Assembly: GCA_902802945.1 (NCBI GenBank)
Contig: CADCOC010000008.1
Span: 1-54,280 of the forward strand
Source: an uncultured bacterium
GTDB taxonomy: Bacteria; Verrucomicrobiota; Kiritimatiellia; RFP12; UBA1067
Direction of reading: 5' to 3'
Length of the DNA stretch: 54,280 nucleotides
Position 1 is the first letter of the stretch. Each line of letters starts with the position of its first letter. A program made the position numbers and the translations under genes. The notes beneath the pieces are model-generated. The model saw only the letters and a program-made list of their open reading frames with translations, ran no database searches and was not told where the DNA came from. Positions 7,830-17,053 of the stretch are shown in pieces.

Positions 7830-8914
7830 TGCGGGGCTCCTCCCTGCACCTTGACCATCTCCATCATCGCCTTGGCCAGCTCGGCGGAGGGGATGCGCAC
7901 GATCAGGCGGTAGTCCTTGCCCTCGCGCCAGGCGAACACCCACGCCGAGGCGAGGGTGGTGGTGTCGGGCTGCTTCCCGTCCTTCGGCGGGGGCGTCGCC
8001 CCGATGATCGGCGTCTTGAACGCGAACAGAGGCTCCTTCGCCTCCTTGCCCTCCGGCAGGACCGCCATGAGGTCCTGCCACGCGGCGACGTCCTGCACCG
8101 CCGTCGGCGAACCGACGAACGACTTCACCTCGGCCTCGCCTTCCTTCATGATGTCAAGGATGTCTTTTGGCAGCGGCTTGGACGCGCCGGCGATGTCGCT
8201 CCCTGCGCGGGGCTTGGCGCGGAAGCGCAGGTCGAGTCCGCGTTTCGACACGCCCAGCACGGCGACAAGCGATTCAAGGTCCTTGGCAAAGGCGCAGACG
8301 GAGACGGCACAGGCGTCCTGCTTGACCTTTTGTTCCTTCGCCTTCTTGTCATCCTTCACGATTTTCTCCGCATCCTCGGCGATGCCGCGATAGAGGTCTT
8401 CCATGCGGTCGAGGAGCTCGTGTCCGTCGAGCGTCAGGCTGCAGAATCCCTTCTTGAGCGGCTTCGGGAAGGAGACGCCCGTTTGGGCGACTTGCTTTGC
8501 GAGTGCGGCATCCTCGCACAGGCAGGCCCATTTGCCGTCCTTGGTGAGGGCGGCGTCCTTGGGGAGCGACGCGCCGGGCGCGGGCGCCTTCGAGACTGGC
8601 CATGCAATGACGGCCGCCACGGTGTTGGTCTTCATAAACAGCTTCATGCCCCAGTCGGCGGTTTCGGGCGGCGCGCCAAAGGCCTGTCCGGGTTCCGATC
8701 CGGCGATTCCCTGCTGCACGAGCATCGGGAGGAGCGTGAAGTTGGCCTGACGGCCCAGTTCCGCGATCTGCGGTCCCATGGCCTTCATCGAGGCGATCTG
8801 CAGTTCGCCGATTGGTTTCCAATCCTGGGGCACCTCGGCCTGTGAGATCATGAAGGCCGCCGCCATGGCCGCCCAAAGGGCTGTTTTTTTCGTTTTCAGG
8901 GATTTCACTTTCAT
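7826..8914 (-). CDS. Exported protein of unknown function, coupled to the S41 protease
   Basis: 362 aa. The first ~27 residues form a signal peptide (KTKKTALWAAMAAAFMISQA). The mature part has no motif I recognise; it is rich in Ala/Lys, has two or three isolated Cys residues, and contains a Lys-rich segment near residue 200 (EKIVKDDKKAKEQ). The gene is first in a two-gene operon with the Prc-like protease, and their stop and start codons overlap, so it could be a protease partner, adaptor or substrate. A good promoter lies upstream on the same strand (8947-8976). Function not inferred beyond periplasmic location. Confidence 0.7.
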   Translation of the reverse strand: MKVKSLKTKKTALWAAMAAAFMISQAEVPQDWKPIGELQIASMKAMGPQIAELGRQANFTLLPMLVQQGIAGSEPGQAFGAPPETADWGMKLFMKTNTVAAVIAWPVSKAPAPGASLPKDAALTKDGKWACLCEDAALAKQVAQTGVSFPKPLKKGFCSLTLDGHELLDRMEDLYRGIAEDAEKIVKDDKKAKEQKVKQDACAVSVCAFAKDLESLVAVLGVSKRGLDLRFRAKPRAGSDIAGASKPLPKDILDIMKEGEAEVKSFVGSPTAVQDVAAWQDLMAVLPEGKEAKEPLFAFKTPIIGATPPPKDGKQPDTTTLASAWVFAWREGKDYRLIVRIPSAELAKAMMEMVKVQGGAPQ

Positions 8915-8946
8915 TTGTCCGCCTTTTGTGTCTGGAGTTTGCCCTT

Positions 8947-8976
8947 ATTCTATCAGATGACCCCCCGTTCACGCAA
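8947..8976 (-). promoter_or_regulatory. Promoter of the secreted-protein/protease operon
   Basis: Read on the minus strand: TTGCGT (8976-8971), an 18-nt spacer, then TG-A-TAGAAT (hexamer 8952-8947). It fits the consensus of the plus-strand promoters in this window. Confidence 0.6.
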
Positions 8977-9020
8977 GTGGAGATTTTTGTTGGGTCTTGA
9001 GGACTGGGGAGTCCAGGGAG

Positions 9021-9128
9021 AGCGCCCCCGCGCTTGTGGGCGGCGTGAAGGGCTTTAAGGTCAGGCTTTCCGCCGACGGCAAGACGATCAAGGTGGTCTC
9101 GAAGGGCTGCGTTATCGTTGTGCGGTAG
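9021..9128 (+). pseudogene. Orphan C-terminal tail of a surface protein
   Basis: An open frame reads SAPALVGGVKGFKV, then SADGKTIKVVSKGCVIVVR, and ends at TAG 9126-9128. The pattern (K-G-x-K followed by a hydrophobic last strand ending in Arg) resembles the terminal tail of the surface protein at 1-1977. No start codon or body precedes it, so it is a relic. The rest of 8977-9147 holds nothing else I can identify. Confidence 0.4.
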
Positions 9129-9147
9129 TCAACGGGCAAGATGCCCG

Positions 9148-9176
9148 TTGAGACGGCCGAGAAAGTGTGATATACT
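9148..9176 (+). promoter_or_regulatory. htpX promoter
   Basis: TTGAGA (9148-9153), a 17-nt spacer, then TG-A-TATACT (hexamer 9171-9176). ATG 9187 is 10 nt past the -10 box and no Shine-Dalgarno is visible, so a near-leaderless mRNA is likely. Confidence 0.65.
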
Positions 9177-9186
9177 AATCTACGCT

Positions 9187-10089
9187 ATGAAAAGAATAAT
9201 TCTTTTAGTTGTTACCAACATCGCCGTCATGCTCGTCATGATGGTGGTGTTTCACGTAGTGTGCGCGTTTCTGGGCGTAGATCCAGTGGCGGCGTTCGGC
9301 GGAACGGGTCTGGACATGACGTCGCTTGCCGTCTTCTCGCTCATCTTCGGCATGGGCGGGGCCGTCATATCGCTATTGCTTTCGAAGACGATTGCAAAGC
9401 TCAGCGTTGGCGCGCGGGTGGTCAACGGCACGGAGGGCGAGGCGGAGCGGTGGCTCGTCGAGACGGTGCGCTCGCTCGCGGAGCGCGCGAACGTGCAGAT
9501 GCCGGAGGTGGCGATCTACGAGGGCGAGGCCAACGCCTTCGCGACTGGCGCGTTCCGAAACCACGCGCTCGTGGCGGTGTCCACTAAGATCATGGAGCAG
9601 ATGACGCGTGAGGAACTGCGCGCGGTGCTTGGACACGAAATGAGCCATGTGGCGAACGGCGACATGGTCACGACCACGCTCGTGCAGGGCGTGTTGAACG
9701 CCTTCGTCATATTCCTGTCGCGCTTTGTGGCGGCCGTGGCGGCGGGCGCGCTTGCGAAGGACAGGAACAGCCGCAGGGGAACTTCGCGCGGCATCTACTA
9801 CCTCGTGTATTACGTGCTGCAGATGGTGCTCGGCATCGCCGCGTCGCTCGTGGTGTGCTGGCACTCGCGTCGGCGCGAGTACGCGGCGGACGCCGGGAGC
9901 GCCAATCTGCTGGGGTCGCCTTCGTCCATGATCGCGGCACTGCGCCGTCTTGACAACCTGCGCCCGGGGATCCTGCCGGATTCGCTCAAGGCGATGGGGA
10001 TCAGCGGACGGAAGGCGTCGCTCTTCGCCACGCATCCGTCCATTGACGACCGCGTGGCGGCATTGGAGCGCATCATGCGCGGCATTTAA
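9187..10089 (+). CDS. htpX: HtpX-family membrane zinc metalloprotease (M48)
   Basis: 300 aa. Two N-terminal membrane segments (ILLVVTNIAVMLVMMVVFHVVCAF and a second near residue 45) are followed by the zinc motif HEMSHVANGD (HExxH), two further hydrophobic segments, and the downstream REYAADAGSA supplying the third zinc ligand Glu. The family degrades misfolded inner-membrane proteins under stress. Start chosen at ATG 9187, where MKRIILLV follows the promoter; an earlier in-frame codon would lie upstream of the -10 box. Length and domain order match E. coli HtpX (~293 aa). Confidence 0.92.
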   Translation: MKRIILLVVTNIAVMLVMMVVFHVVCAFLGVDPVAAFGGTGLDMTSLAVFSLIFGMGGAVISLLLSKTIAKLSVGARVVNGTEGEAERWLVETVRSLAERANVQMPEVAIYEGEANAFATGAFRNHALVAVSTKIMEQMTREELRAVLGHEMSHVANGDMVTTTLVQGVLNAFVIFLSRFVAAVAAGALAKDRNSRRGTSRGIYYLVYYVLQMVLGIAASLVVCWHSRRREYAADAGSANLLGSPSSMIAALRRLDNLRPGILPDSLKAMGISGRKASLFATHPSIDDRVAALERIMRGI

Positions 10090-10149
10090 CCGCATTATCC
10101 GGACGATATCCAATCCTTTTGGACGGGTGTTCCCGCGCGGGGGGAATTA

Positions 10150-10158
10150 TGGTAAACT
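10150..10158 (+). promoter_or_regulatory. Extended -10 promoter of purB-dnaG
   Basis: TG-G-TAAACT, hexamer 10153-10158. An AGGAGG ribosome-binding site lies at 10172-10181, before ATG 10197. No clear -35 at normal spacing. Confidence 0.5.
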
Positions 10159-10175
10159 ATCCGCATTCCCTTTAG

Positions 10176-11560
<1,385 letters not shown>

Positions 11561-11561
<1 letters not shown>

Positions 11562-13465
11562 TGGCCTTCGGGGTTCCAGAATCCACCATCGAGGAGATCA
11601 AGGCTCGTACCGACATCGCCGACCTGATCTCCTCGTACGGCATCCAGCTTCGCCGTACCAGCGGCGGTTACATGGCGTGTTGTCCGTTCCACCACGAGAA
11701 GACACCGTCTTTCCACATCCAGCCCGACAAGGGATTCTACCACTGCTTCGGCTGCGGCGAGTCCGGCGACTGCATCAAGTTCGTCCAGAAGCAGGAGGGG
11801 ATGTCCTTCATCGAGGCCGTGAAGAAACTCGCCGCCGGATGCGGCATTACGGTGGAGGAAAAGGAAGACCCCGAAGCCGGACAGCGCAAGCGCCTGCTGG
11901 CGCTCCACAGCCAGCTCGCCGACTTCTTCCGTCGCTGCCTTCTCCAGGCGAAAGAGGCGGAGCCCGCGCGCGCCTACCTCGCGAGCCGCGACCTGCCGGA
12001 GGCAATCGTCTCGCAGTTCAAGATTGGGTACGCCCCGCTTTCCGCGGAGGCTATGCGCACGTGGGCGAAGAAGTACGACTTCACCGATGAAGATCTCGTC
12101 GCCGCCGGGGTGTTGTTGCCACCGAAGTTCGCGGGCGGCTCGTGGTTCAACCGCTTCGGCGGGCGGCTCATGTTTACGATCACCGATCGGCAGGACCGTG
12201 CCATCGCGTTTTCGGGGCGCATTCTCACGAATGACAAGAAAAAGGCGAAGTACGTCAATTCGCCTGAGACCATTCTCTTCAAGAAATCAAACGTCCTCTT
12301 CGCGCTTGCCCACGCCGCGCCGAACATCGTCAAGACACCGGGACGCGAGGCGATCGTATGCGAAGGTCAGATCGACGTGATCCGCTGCCATGCGTGCGGA
12401 TTTCCCGTGGCGGTTGCGTCCCAAGGCACGGCCTTCACGGAAGAGCACGTGCGCATCCTCAAGAAGTGCGCTGATTCCGTGGTGCTTGTATTTGACGGCG
12501 ACGGCGCGGGACAGAAGGCCGCAATCCGCACAGGCGGGGAGTTTTTGGCGGCGGGCGTGCCCGTGCGCGTGGCGACGCTGCCGGAGGGTGAGGATCCCGA
12601 TTCGCTTCTCCGCACGAAAGGGCCCGAGGCGTTCCAGGCGTGCCTCGACGCGGCGGTGTCCGTCGCGAAATTCCAGGTGCGCACGCTGTTGGCTGGGCAT
12701 GAGAAGCCCTACAACCTGCGCACTGTGTCGGATACGAGCAAGGCCGTGCTGGAGACCATCGCGAAATGCACGTCGGCGGTGATGCGCGCCACGCTCATCG
12801 ACGAGGCGGCGGCGCTTCTTGGCGTGCCGCCTGCTGCCCTGCAGGAGGATTTCCTCAAGGTTACGGCCGCTTTGAAACACCGTCCGCCGCCGCCTGCGCC
12901 CGTCATCCCGGACGAACCCTTTGAGGAGCCGCCCGTCGATCAGCCGCCCGTTGTGTCGCTTGCAGGGGAGGATGCCGCCTCGCCCAAGGTCAACCCGCCG
13001 CCGACAACCGAGACGGCGCTCTGCGAGTTCCTGATGGAACATGAGCGCGATGCGGAGCGGGCGTCGCTTGATCAACTCGTGGCGGATTATCTGCCAGACA
13101 CCGTGCTTGCGCACCCGTTCACGCGCGCGTTCGTGGGGGCGTGGCGCGCCGGGGCGTCTGCCGACGGGGATGCGATCACGTCCCTACGCAACGATCTGCC
13201 GCCGGAGATGTGCGTGTGGCTTGACCACATTCTCCTGACGGAGGAGAAATCGGCCTCTAGCGAGCTTGCCCCTGAACAGATACTCCAGGGATTCCTTCGT
13301 AAGCTATGGATGGAGGCCGTGCGCCGTCGCCAAGGGGAACTGCCCGCGGAATCGACGCCCGAAAACGACGCGGCGCGCCTCCGCTATTCGACGCTTATCC
13401 GCCAGCTTCAGCGCGGCAAATGGGACCGAGCCAGTGCCCTCATGTGTTCCGCCACGTTAGAATGA
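11561..13465 (+). CDS. dnaG: DNA primase
   Basis: 634 aa. It has an N-terminal CHC2 zinc-binding domain (CCPFHHEKTPSF ... FYHCFGCGESGD), the primase catalytic core, and a TOPRIM domain with EGQIDVIRCH and VVLVFDGDGAGQKAA (acidic metal-binding residues). The C-terminal part, including a proline-rich linker near residues 440-480 (PPPPAPVIPDEP) and a helical domain, would bind the replicative helicase. It synthesises RNA primers for replication. ATG 11561 overlaps the purB stop. The same frame stays open far upstream through purB, but that part is antisense-like GC-rich noise. Confidence 0.93.
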
Positions 13466-13509
13466 CCAGTGCCCACCGTTGTTCGCAAATTCATCTATCC
13501 ATTTTGCAC

Positions 13510-13538
13510 TTGCGCGTAGGGCGTGGATTTGGCATACT
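13510..13538 (+). promoter_or_regulatory. Promoter of the sugar isomerase-like/dxr operon
   Basis: TTGCGC (13510-13515), 17-nt spacer, TG-G-CATACT (hexamer 13533-13538). A ~115-nt leader separates it from ATG 13663; within it I see only short GC-rich stretches and a GGAGAAAG ribosome-binding site (13651-13658). Confidence 0.6.
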
Positions 13539-13662
13539 AGACGCGCTGAACCCTTCAGACGCGCAGTGTCGTTTTTGCGAGTTCCGTCAAGCCGTGTGAC
13601 TTGCCTCGCGAATGGCGCGGAAGAGAGGTTTTGCGTTTACCTCTATAAACGGAGAAAGAACA

Positions 13663-14553
13663 ATGATAGACCGCCGTTCGTTCATGGGACTTGGCGCGCT
13701 CGCAGTGGCTGCCGCCGCCTGCCGTCCCGCCGTAGCCGCAAATACCTGTTGCGCCGCGAAGAAGGGCAAGGTGAATTTCAAGTTCGGCATGGCCGGCTTC
13801 TCGTGCCATCGTCTGTCGCTGGACGAGACGCTCAAGCTAATGAAGAAGCTTGATCTGCACTACCTCTGCATCAAGGACTTCCACCTGCCGATCAAGTCTA
13901 CGCAGGCGGAAATCGACGCCTTCAAGCAGAAGTGCGCCGACTTCGGCGTCACCGGCTACGGCGTGGGCCCCATCTACATGGCGACCAATGACGAATGCAA
14001 GCGCGCGTTCGACTACGCCAAGGCGATCGGCGTGAAGACCGTCGTCGCCGTGCCGAACGAGCAGAAGGGCAAGAAGCGCGTCCACAGCCGCGCCCGCTGC
14101 GAGTACCTAAGCGGGCTTTGTGCCGAGTACGACATGAAGGTGGCCATCCACAACCACGGACCCGACATGCCCGACTGCTATCCCACGGGCGAGTCCTCGT
14201 TCAACATGGTCAAGGACCTCGACCCGCGCATGGGTCTGTGCCTCGACATCGGCCACGACTACCGCGCCAAGGCCAACCCGGCGGATTCCGTCCGCCGCTT
14301 CCACACGCGCCTCTTCGACATGCACGTGAAGAACATCCTCCTCAAGCCCAAGTACCACGCCGTTCCGATGCCGCGCGGCGAGATGGACCTCTGGGAGGTC
14401 GTCAAGGCCCTCGTGGAGGTCGGCTACACCGGCTGCTGCTCGCTTGAGTACGAGTCGTTCCCCGGCAAGGGCGTGAAGCCCGGCATCAAGGAACTTGACG
14501 TGGCCGAGTGTGTGGGCTACTTCAAGGCGCTCATGAGGGCCGCTGAGGGTTGA
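13663..14553 (+). CDS. Tat-exported sugar phosphate isomerase/epimerase-like TIM-barrel protein
   Basis: 296 aa. The N-terminus MIDRRSFMGLGALAVAAAAC is a twin-arginine signal (RRSFM). The rest is an AP-endonuclease-2/xylose-isomerase-like barrel: FKFGMAGFSCH, ALIHNHGPD-type strand (VAIHNHGPDMPD), LCLDIGHDY, MHVKNIL and SLEYE provide the usual metal-binding His/Asp/Glu. Such exported barrels are common in Planctomycetes and Verrucomicrobia and act on sugars; the exact substrate is not readable from sequence. It overlaps dxr by 4 nt and is probably first in the dxr-rseP-ispG transcript. Confidence 0.82.
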   Translation: MIDRRSFMGLGALAVAAAACRPAVAANTCCAAKKGKVNFKFGMAGFSCHRLSLDETLKLMKKLDLHYLCIKDFHLPIKSTQAEIDAFKQKCADFGVTGYGVGPIYMATNDECKRAFDYAKAIGVKTVVAVPNEQKGKKRVHSRARCEYLSGLCAEYDMKVAIHNHGPDMPDCYPTGESSFNMVKDLDPRMGLCLDIGHDYRAKANPADSVRRFHTRLFDMHVKNILLKPKYHAVPMPRGEMDLWEVVKALVEVGYTGCCSLEYESFPGKGVKPGIKELDVAECVGYFKALMRAAEG

Positions 14554-15734
14554 AGCGGATTCTCATACTAGGGGCGACCGGCTCCATCGGCACGAGTGCG
14601 TGCGACGTCGTTCGCACGCACCCGTCCGATTTCGGCATAGCGGGTTTGGCTGTTCGTTCCAACCGCGAGAAGGCCGAGGCGCTGGGACGCGAGTTCAGCG
14701 CGCCCGTGTTCTGCGGCGAGGACGCCGCCGCGCGGGCCGTCGCGGAGACGGACGCCGACCTGGTGCTAGTCTCTACCGTTGGCCTTTCCGGCCTCGCTCC
14801 GACGCTCGCCGCGATTGAGAAGGGCGTGGACGTGGCGTTAGCCACCAAGGAAGTGATGGTGGCGGCGGGCGAACTCGTCTGTGCGCGTGCCGAGGCGAAG
14901 GGCGTGAAGATACTACCCGTCGATTCAGAGCATTCAGCCATTTTCCAGTGCCTGCAGTCTTTCGGCGGTCGCGGGGCGACCGCCCTACCGGACATTGGCG
15001 GCCGCGGGGCGACCGCCCTACCGGACATTGGCGGTCGCGGGGCGACCGCCCTACCGGATGTCGGTTGGCGTGGACGGCGCGACGTGTCGAGACTGATTCT
15101 CACGGCGAGCGGCGGACCGTTCCTGGACGGTCCCGACGACCTTTCCTCCGTCACTCCAGAACAGGCGCTCAACCACCCGCGCTGGAAGATGGGCCCGAAG
15201 GTGACGGTCGATTCATCCACAATGATGAACAAGGGATTCGAGATCCTTGAGGCTAGATGGCTCTTCGACGTACCGGCGGACCGCATCGACGTGGTGGTAC
15301 ATCCCGAGTCGATCGTCCACTCCCTCGTTGAGTTCACGGACGGTGCTACGCTCGCGCAGCTCTCGCCGCCGGACATGCGCGTGCCGATCCAGTACGCCTT
15401 CTCGTGGCCGGACCGTCTGCCCGCCGAACGCGCGCGGCTCGACCTCGCGACGCTTTCTTCGCTCACGTTCCGCGCGCCCGACGAGGCGCGCTTCCCCGCG
15501 TTACGCCTAGTGAAGGATGCGGCCCGCGCCGGAGGTACGAAGACGGCAGTGCTCAGCGCCGCTGACGAAGTGGCCGTGGCGCGTTTCCTCGCGGGAGAAA
15601 TATGCTATACCGACATCGTCCGGCTTGTCGAAGCGGCAGTTGACGCCGCGCCGGACCTACCGTGCGACTCGATTGAAAACATCCTCGCCGCCGATGCGGC
15701 CGGAAGAAAGTTGGCTAAAGAATGGAATTCCTGA
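14550..15734 (+). CDS. dxr: 1-deoxy-D-xylulose 5-phosphate reductoisomerase with in-frame repeat insertion
   Basis: 394 aa. It converts DXP to MEP in the non-mevalonate isoprenoid pathway. It has the NADPH Rossmann motif ILGATGSIGTSA, ALATKEVMVAAGE, the metal-binding PVDSEHSAIFQ, the flexible-loop region LTASGGPFLDG, and the KMGPKVTVDSSTMMNKG and HPESIVHSLVE motifs. Start is TTG 14550, overlapping the previous stop (TTGA); ILILGATG follows directly, so no other start fits. Three tandem 33-bp palindromic repeats (14964-15062) add GGRGATALPDI three times, between IFQCLQS and the ILTASGGPF strand, where E. coli Dxr has a variable loop. The gene overlaps rseP by 13 nt. Confidence 0.93.
   Translation: MKRILILGATGSIGTSACDVVRTHPSDFGIAGLAVRSNREKAEALGREFSAPVFCGEDAAARAVAETDADLVLVSTVGLSGLAPTLAAIEKGVDVALATKEVMVAAGELVCARAEAKGVKILPVDSEHSAIFQCLQSFGGRGATALPDIGGRGATALPDIGGRGATALPDVGWRGRRDVSRLILTASGGPFLDGPDDLSSVTPEQALNHPRWKMGPKVTVDSSTMMNKGFEILEARWLFDVPADRIDVVVHPESIVHSLVEFTDGATLAQLSPPDMRVPIQYAFSWPDRLPAERARLDLATLSSLTFRAPDEARFPALRLVKDAARAGGTKTAVLSAADEVAVARFLAGEICYTDIVRLVEAAVDAAPDLPCDSIENILAADAAGRKLAKEWNS
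14964..15062. repeat. Three tandem 33-bp palindromic repeats inside dxr
   Basis: Units at 14964-14996, 14997-15029 and 15030-15062. Each contains 9-bp arms (GGCGGTCGC / GCGACCGCC, one arm base changed in unit 2) around GGG, followed by CTACCGGA. Each unit is a multiple of three and encodes GGRGATALPD(I/V). The following residues (GWRGRRDVS) look like a degenerate fourth unit. It is the same palindrome family as the intergenic copies. Confidence 0.92.
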
Positions 15735-17050
15735 TTACCGTATTGGCGATTATCGCCTGCATTCTCCTGTTCTCGTTTGCGATCTTCATCCATGAGTTCG
15801 GACACTTCCTCGCGGCGAAGCTGCTGGGCTTCCAGGTTGACACGTTTTCGATCGGCTTTGGCCCTGCGCTCTGGAAGAAGACGATCAAGGGCGTTGAATA
15901 CCGCATTTCCGCGATTCCGTTCGGCGGCTACGTGGCCCTGCCCCAGCTCGACCCCGCCGGCACGGCAGGCGTGCAGGGCTCGCAGACCGAAGAGGATATT
16001 GAATCGGACGACTCCGGTAGTGCGCGATCACCGAGCGCGCCGCCAGACGGTGATGCGGACACCCCGTACCCGACGATGGCGAACTGGAAGAAGATCGTCG
16101 TGGCGTTCGCGGGGCCTTTCGGCAACCTGGTGCTGGCAGTCGTGCTCGCTTTCGCGCTTTCCGCAGTGCCGAGTGCTCGTTTTGGCAAACTTTCCGCCGA
16201 AATCGGCGAAGTGGTGAAGGGCGGTCCTGCCGAAAAGGGCGGGATGCAGGCCGGCGACCGGGTGTTGTCCGTGAACGGCAACGCCGTGAAGACGTGGCCG
16301 GACCTGCTCACCGAGGTGCAGATCGTCGGTGAGAAGCAGGCTGCGGAGTTCGTCGTCGATCGCGGCGGCACGAACGTGGTCCTCTCCATCACGCCGCAGC
16401 GCGACGAAGTGACGGGCGGCTGTCTGATCATGGCATACTCCACCACGAACAACGTGAAGACCGCCGCATGGATGCCCGACCGCAGCCCGTGGAAGCAGCT
16501 CGCGTGGGACGCGGGATCGATGGGGCGCGTGTTGAAGGCGCTTGTCACGCCGAAGGAGTCCAAGGCCGCCGCGAAGTCGCTCGGCGGCCCCGTGATGATC
16601 GCCGAAGGGCTCTACCACCAGGTTCGCAGGGACGGATGGGACGCGATCGGGTTCCTCCGCTTCCTCAACGTCAACCTCGCCGTGTTGAACCTTCTGCCGA
16701 TTCCCGTGCTGGACGGCGGACTGATCCTCTTTTCGCTCATCGCGCTCATTTTCCGCCGCCCCGTACCACGCAAGGTCGTGGACGGCCTTTCGATGGTGTT
16801 CATGTATCTCTTCCTGGCGCTCATGATTACGCTCGTGTGGCGCGATGTTGCGCGCAGCCGCCGCATGCACAAGGCACGGGGTGAACTTGAGAAACTGATC
16901 AAGCTGGAAGAGAAACGTCTGAAACGCGCGCAGCAGTTCAAGCCGGCTTTCGATCTCGGTACGCCCGATGGTAGGGCGCGATCACCGAGCGCGCCGCCCG
17001 AAGACGCCGGTAGGGCGGGCACCCCGTGCCCGCCGCCAAAGAAGGACTAA
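15722..17050 (+). CDS. rseP: RseP/site-2-protease family membrane zinc metalloprotease
   Basis: 442 aa. HEFGH near residue 22 in the first membrane segment is the zinc site, and NLLPIPVLDGG near 325 is the second (LDG) motif. A PDZ domain lies between (GGPAEKGGMQAGDRVLSVNG). The family cleaves transmembrane anti-sigma factors and signal-peptide remnants. It overlaps dxr by 13 nt and is followed by ispG after 3 nt, the arrangement often seen with isoprenoid genes. Two repeat-derived insertions are visible: SARSPSAPPDG in the loop after the first membrane segment, and RARSPSAPPE...RAGTPCPPP at the C-terminal end. Confidence 0.9.
   Translation: MEFLITVLAIIACILLFSFAIFIHEFGHFLAAKLLGFQVDTFSIGFGPALWKKTIKGVEYRISAIPFGGYVALPQLDPAGTAGVQGSQTEEDIESDDSGSARSPSAPPDGDADTPYPTMANWKKIVVAFAGPFGNLVLAVVLAFALSAVPSARFGKLSAEIGEVVKGGPAEKGGMQAGDRVLSVNGNAVKTWPDLLTEVQIVGEKQAAEFVVDRGGTNVVLSITPQRDEVTGGCLIMAYSTTNNVKTAAWMPDRSPWKQLAWDAGSMGRVLKALVTPKESKAAAKSLGGPVMIAEGLYHQVRRDGWDAIGFLRFLNVNLAVLNLLPIPVLDGGLILFSLIALIFRRPVPRKVVDGLSMVFMYLFLALMITLVWRDVARSRRMHKARGELEKLIKLEEKRLKRAQQFKPAFDLGTPDGRARSPSAPPEDAGRAGTPCPPPKKD
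16016..16044. repeat. Palindromic repeat inside rseP (loop)
   Basis: GGTAG followed by an imperfect palindrome (GCGCGATC-ACC-GAGCGCGC) in the rseP frame, encoding ARSPSAPP. The near-identical element at 16970-16998 is in the same frame. Confidence 0.75.
16970..17034. repeat. Two palindromic repeats inside the rseP 3' end
   Basis: 16970-16998 repeats the GGTAGGGCGCGATC...GAGCGCGCC element. 17009-17034 is GGTAGG followed by perfect 9-bp arms GGCGGGCAC-CCC-GTGCCCGCC. Together they encode the last ~25 residues of RseP, a Pro/Arg-rich tail absent from typical homologues. Confidence 0.8.
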
Positions 17051-17053
17051 CCC

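Noticed and set aside
14964..15062. CRISPR-like array
   Set aside because: The 33-bp units are directly tandem with no spacers, lie in frame within dxr and have no cas genes nearby.
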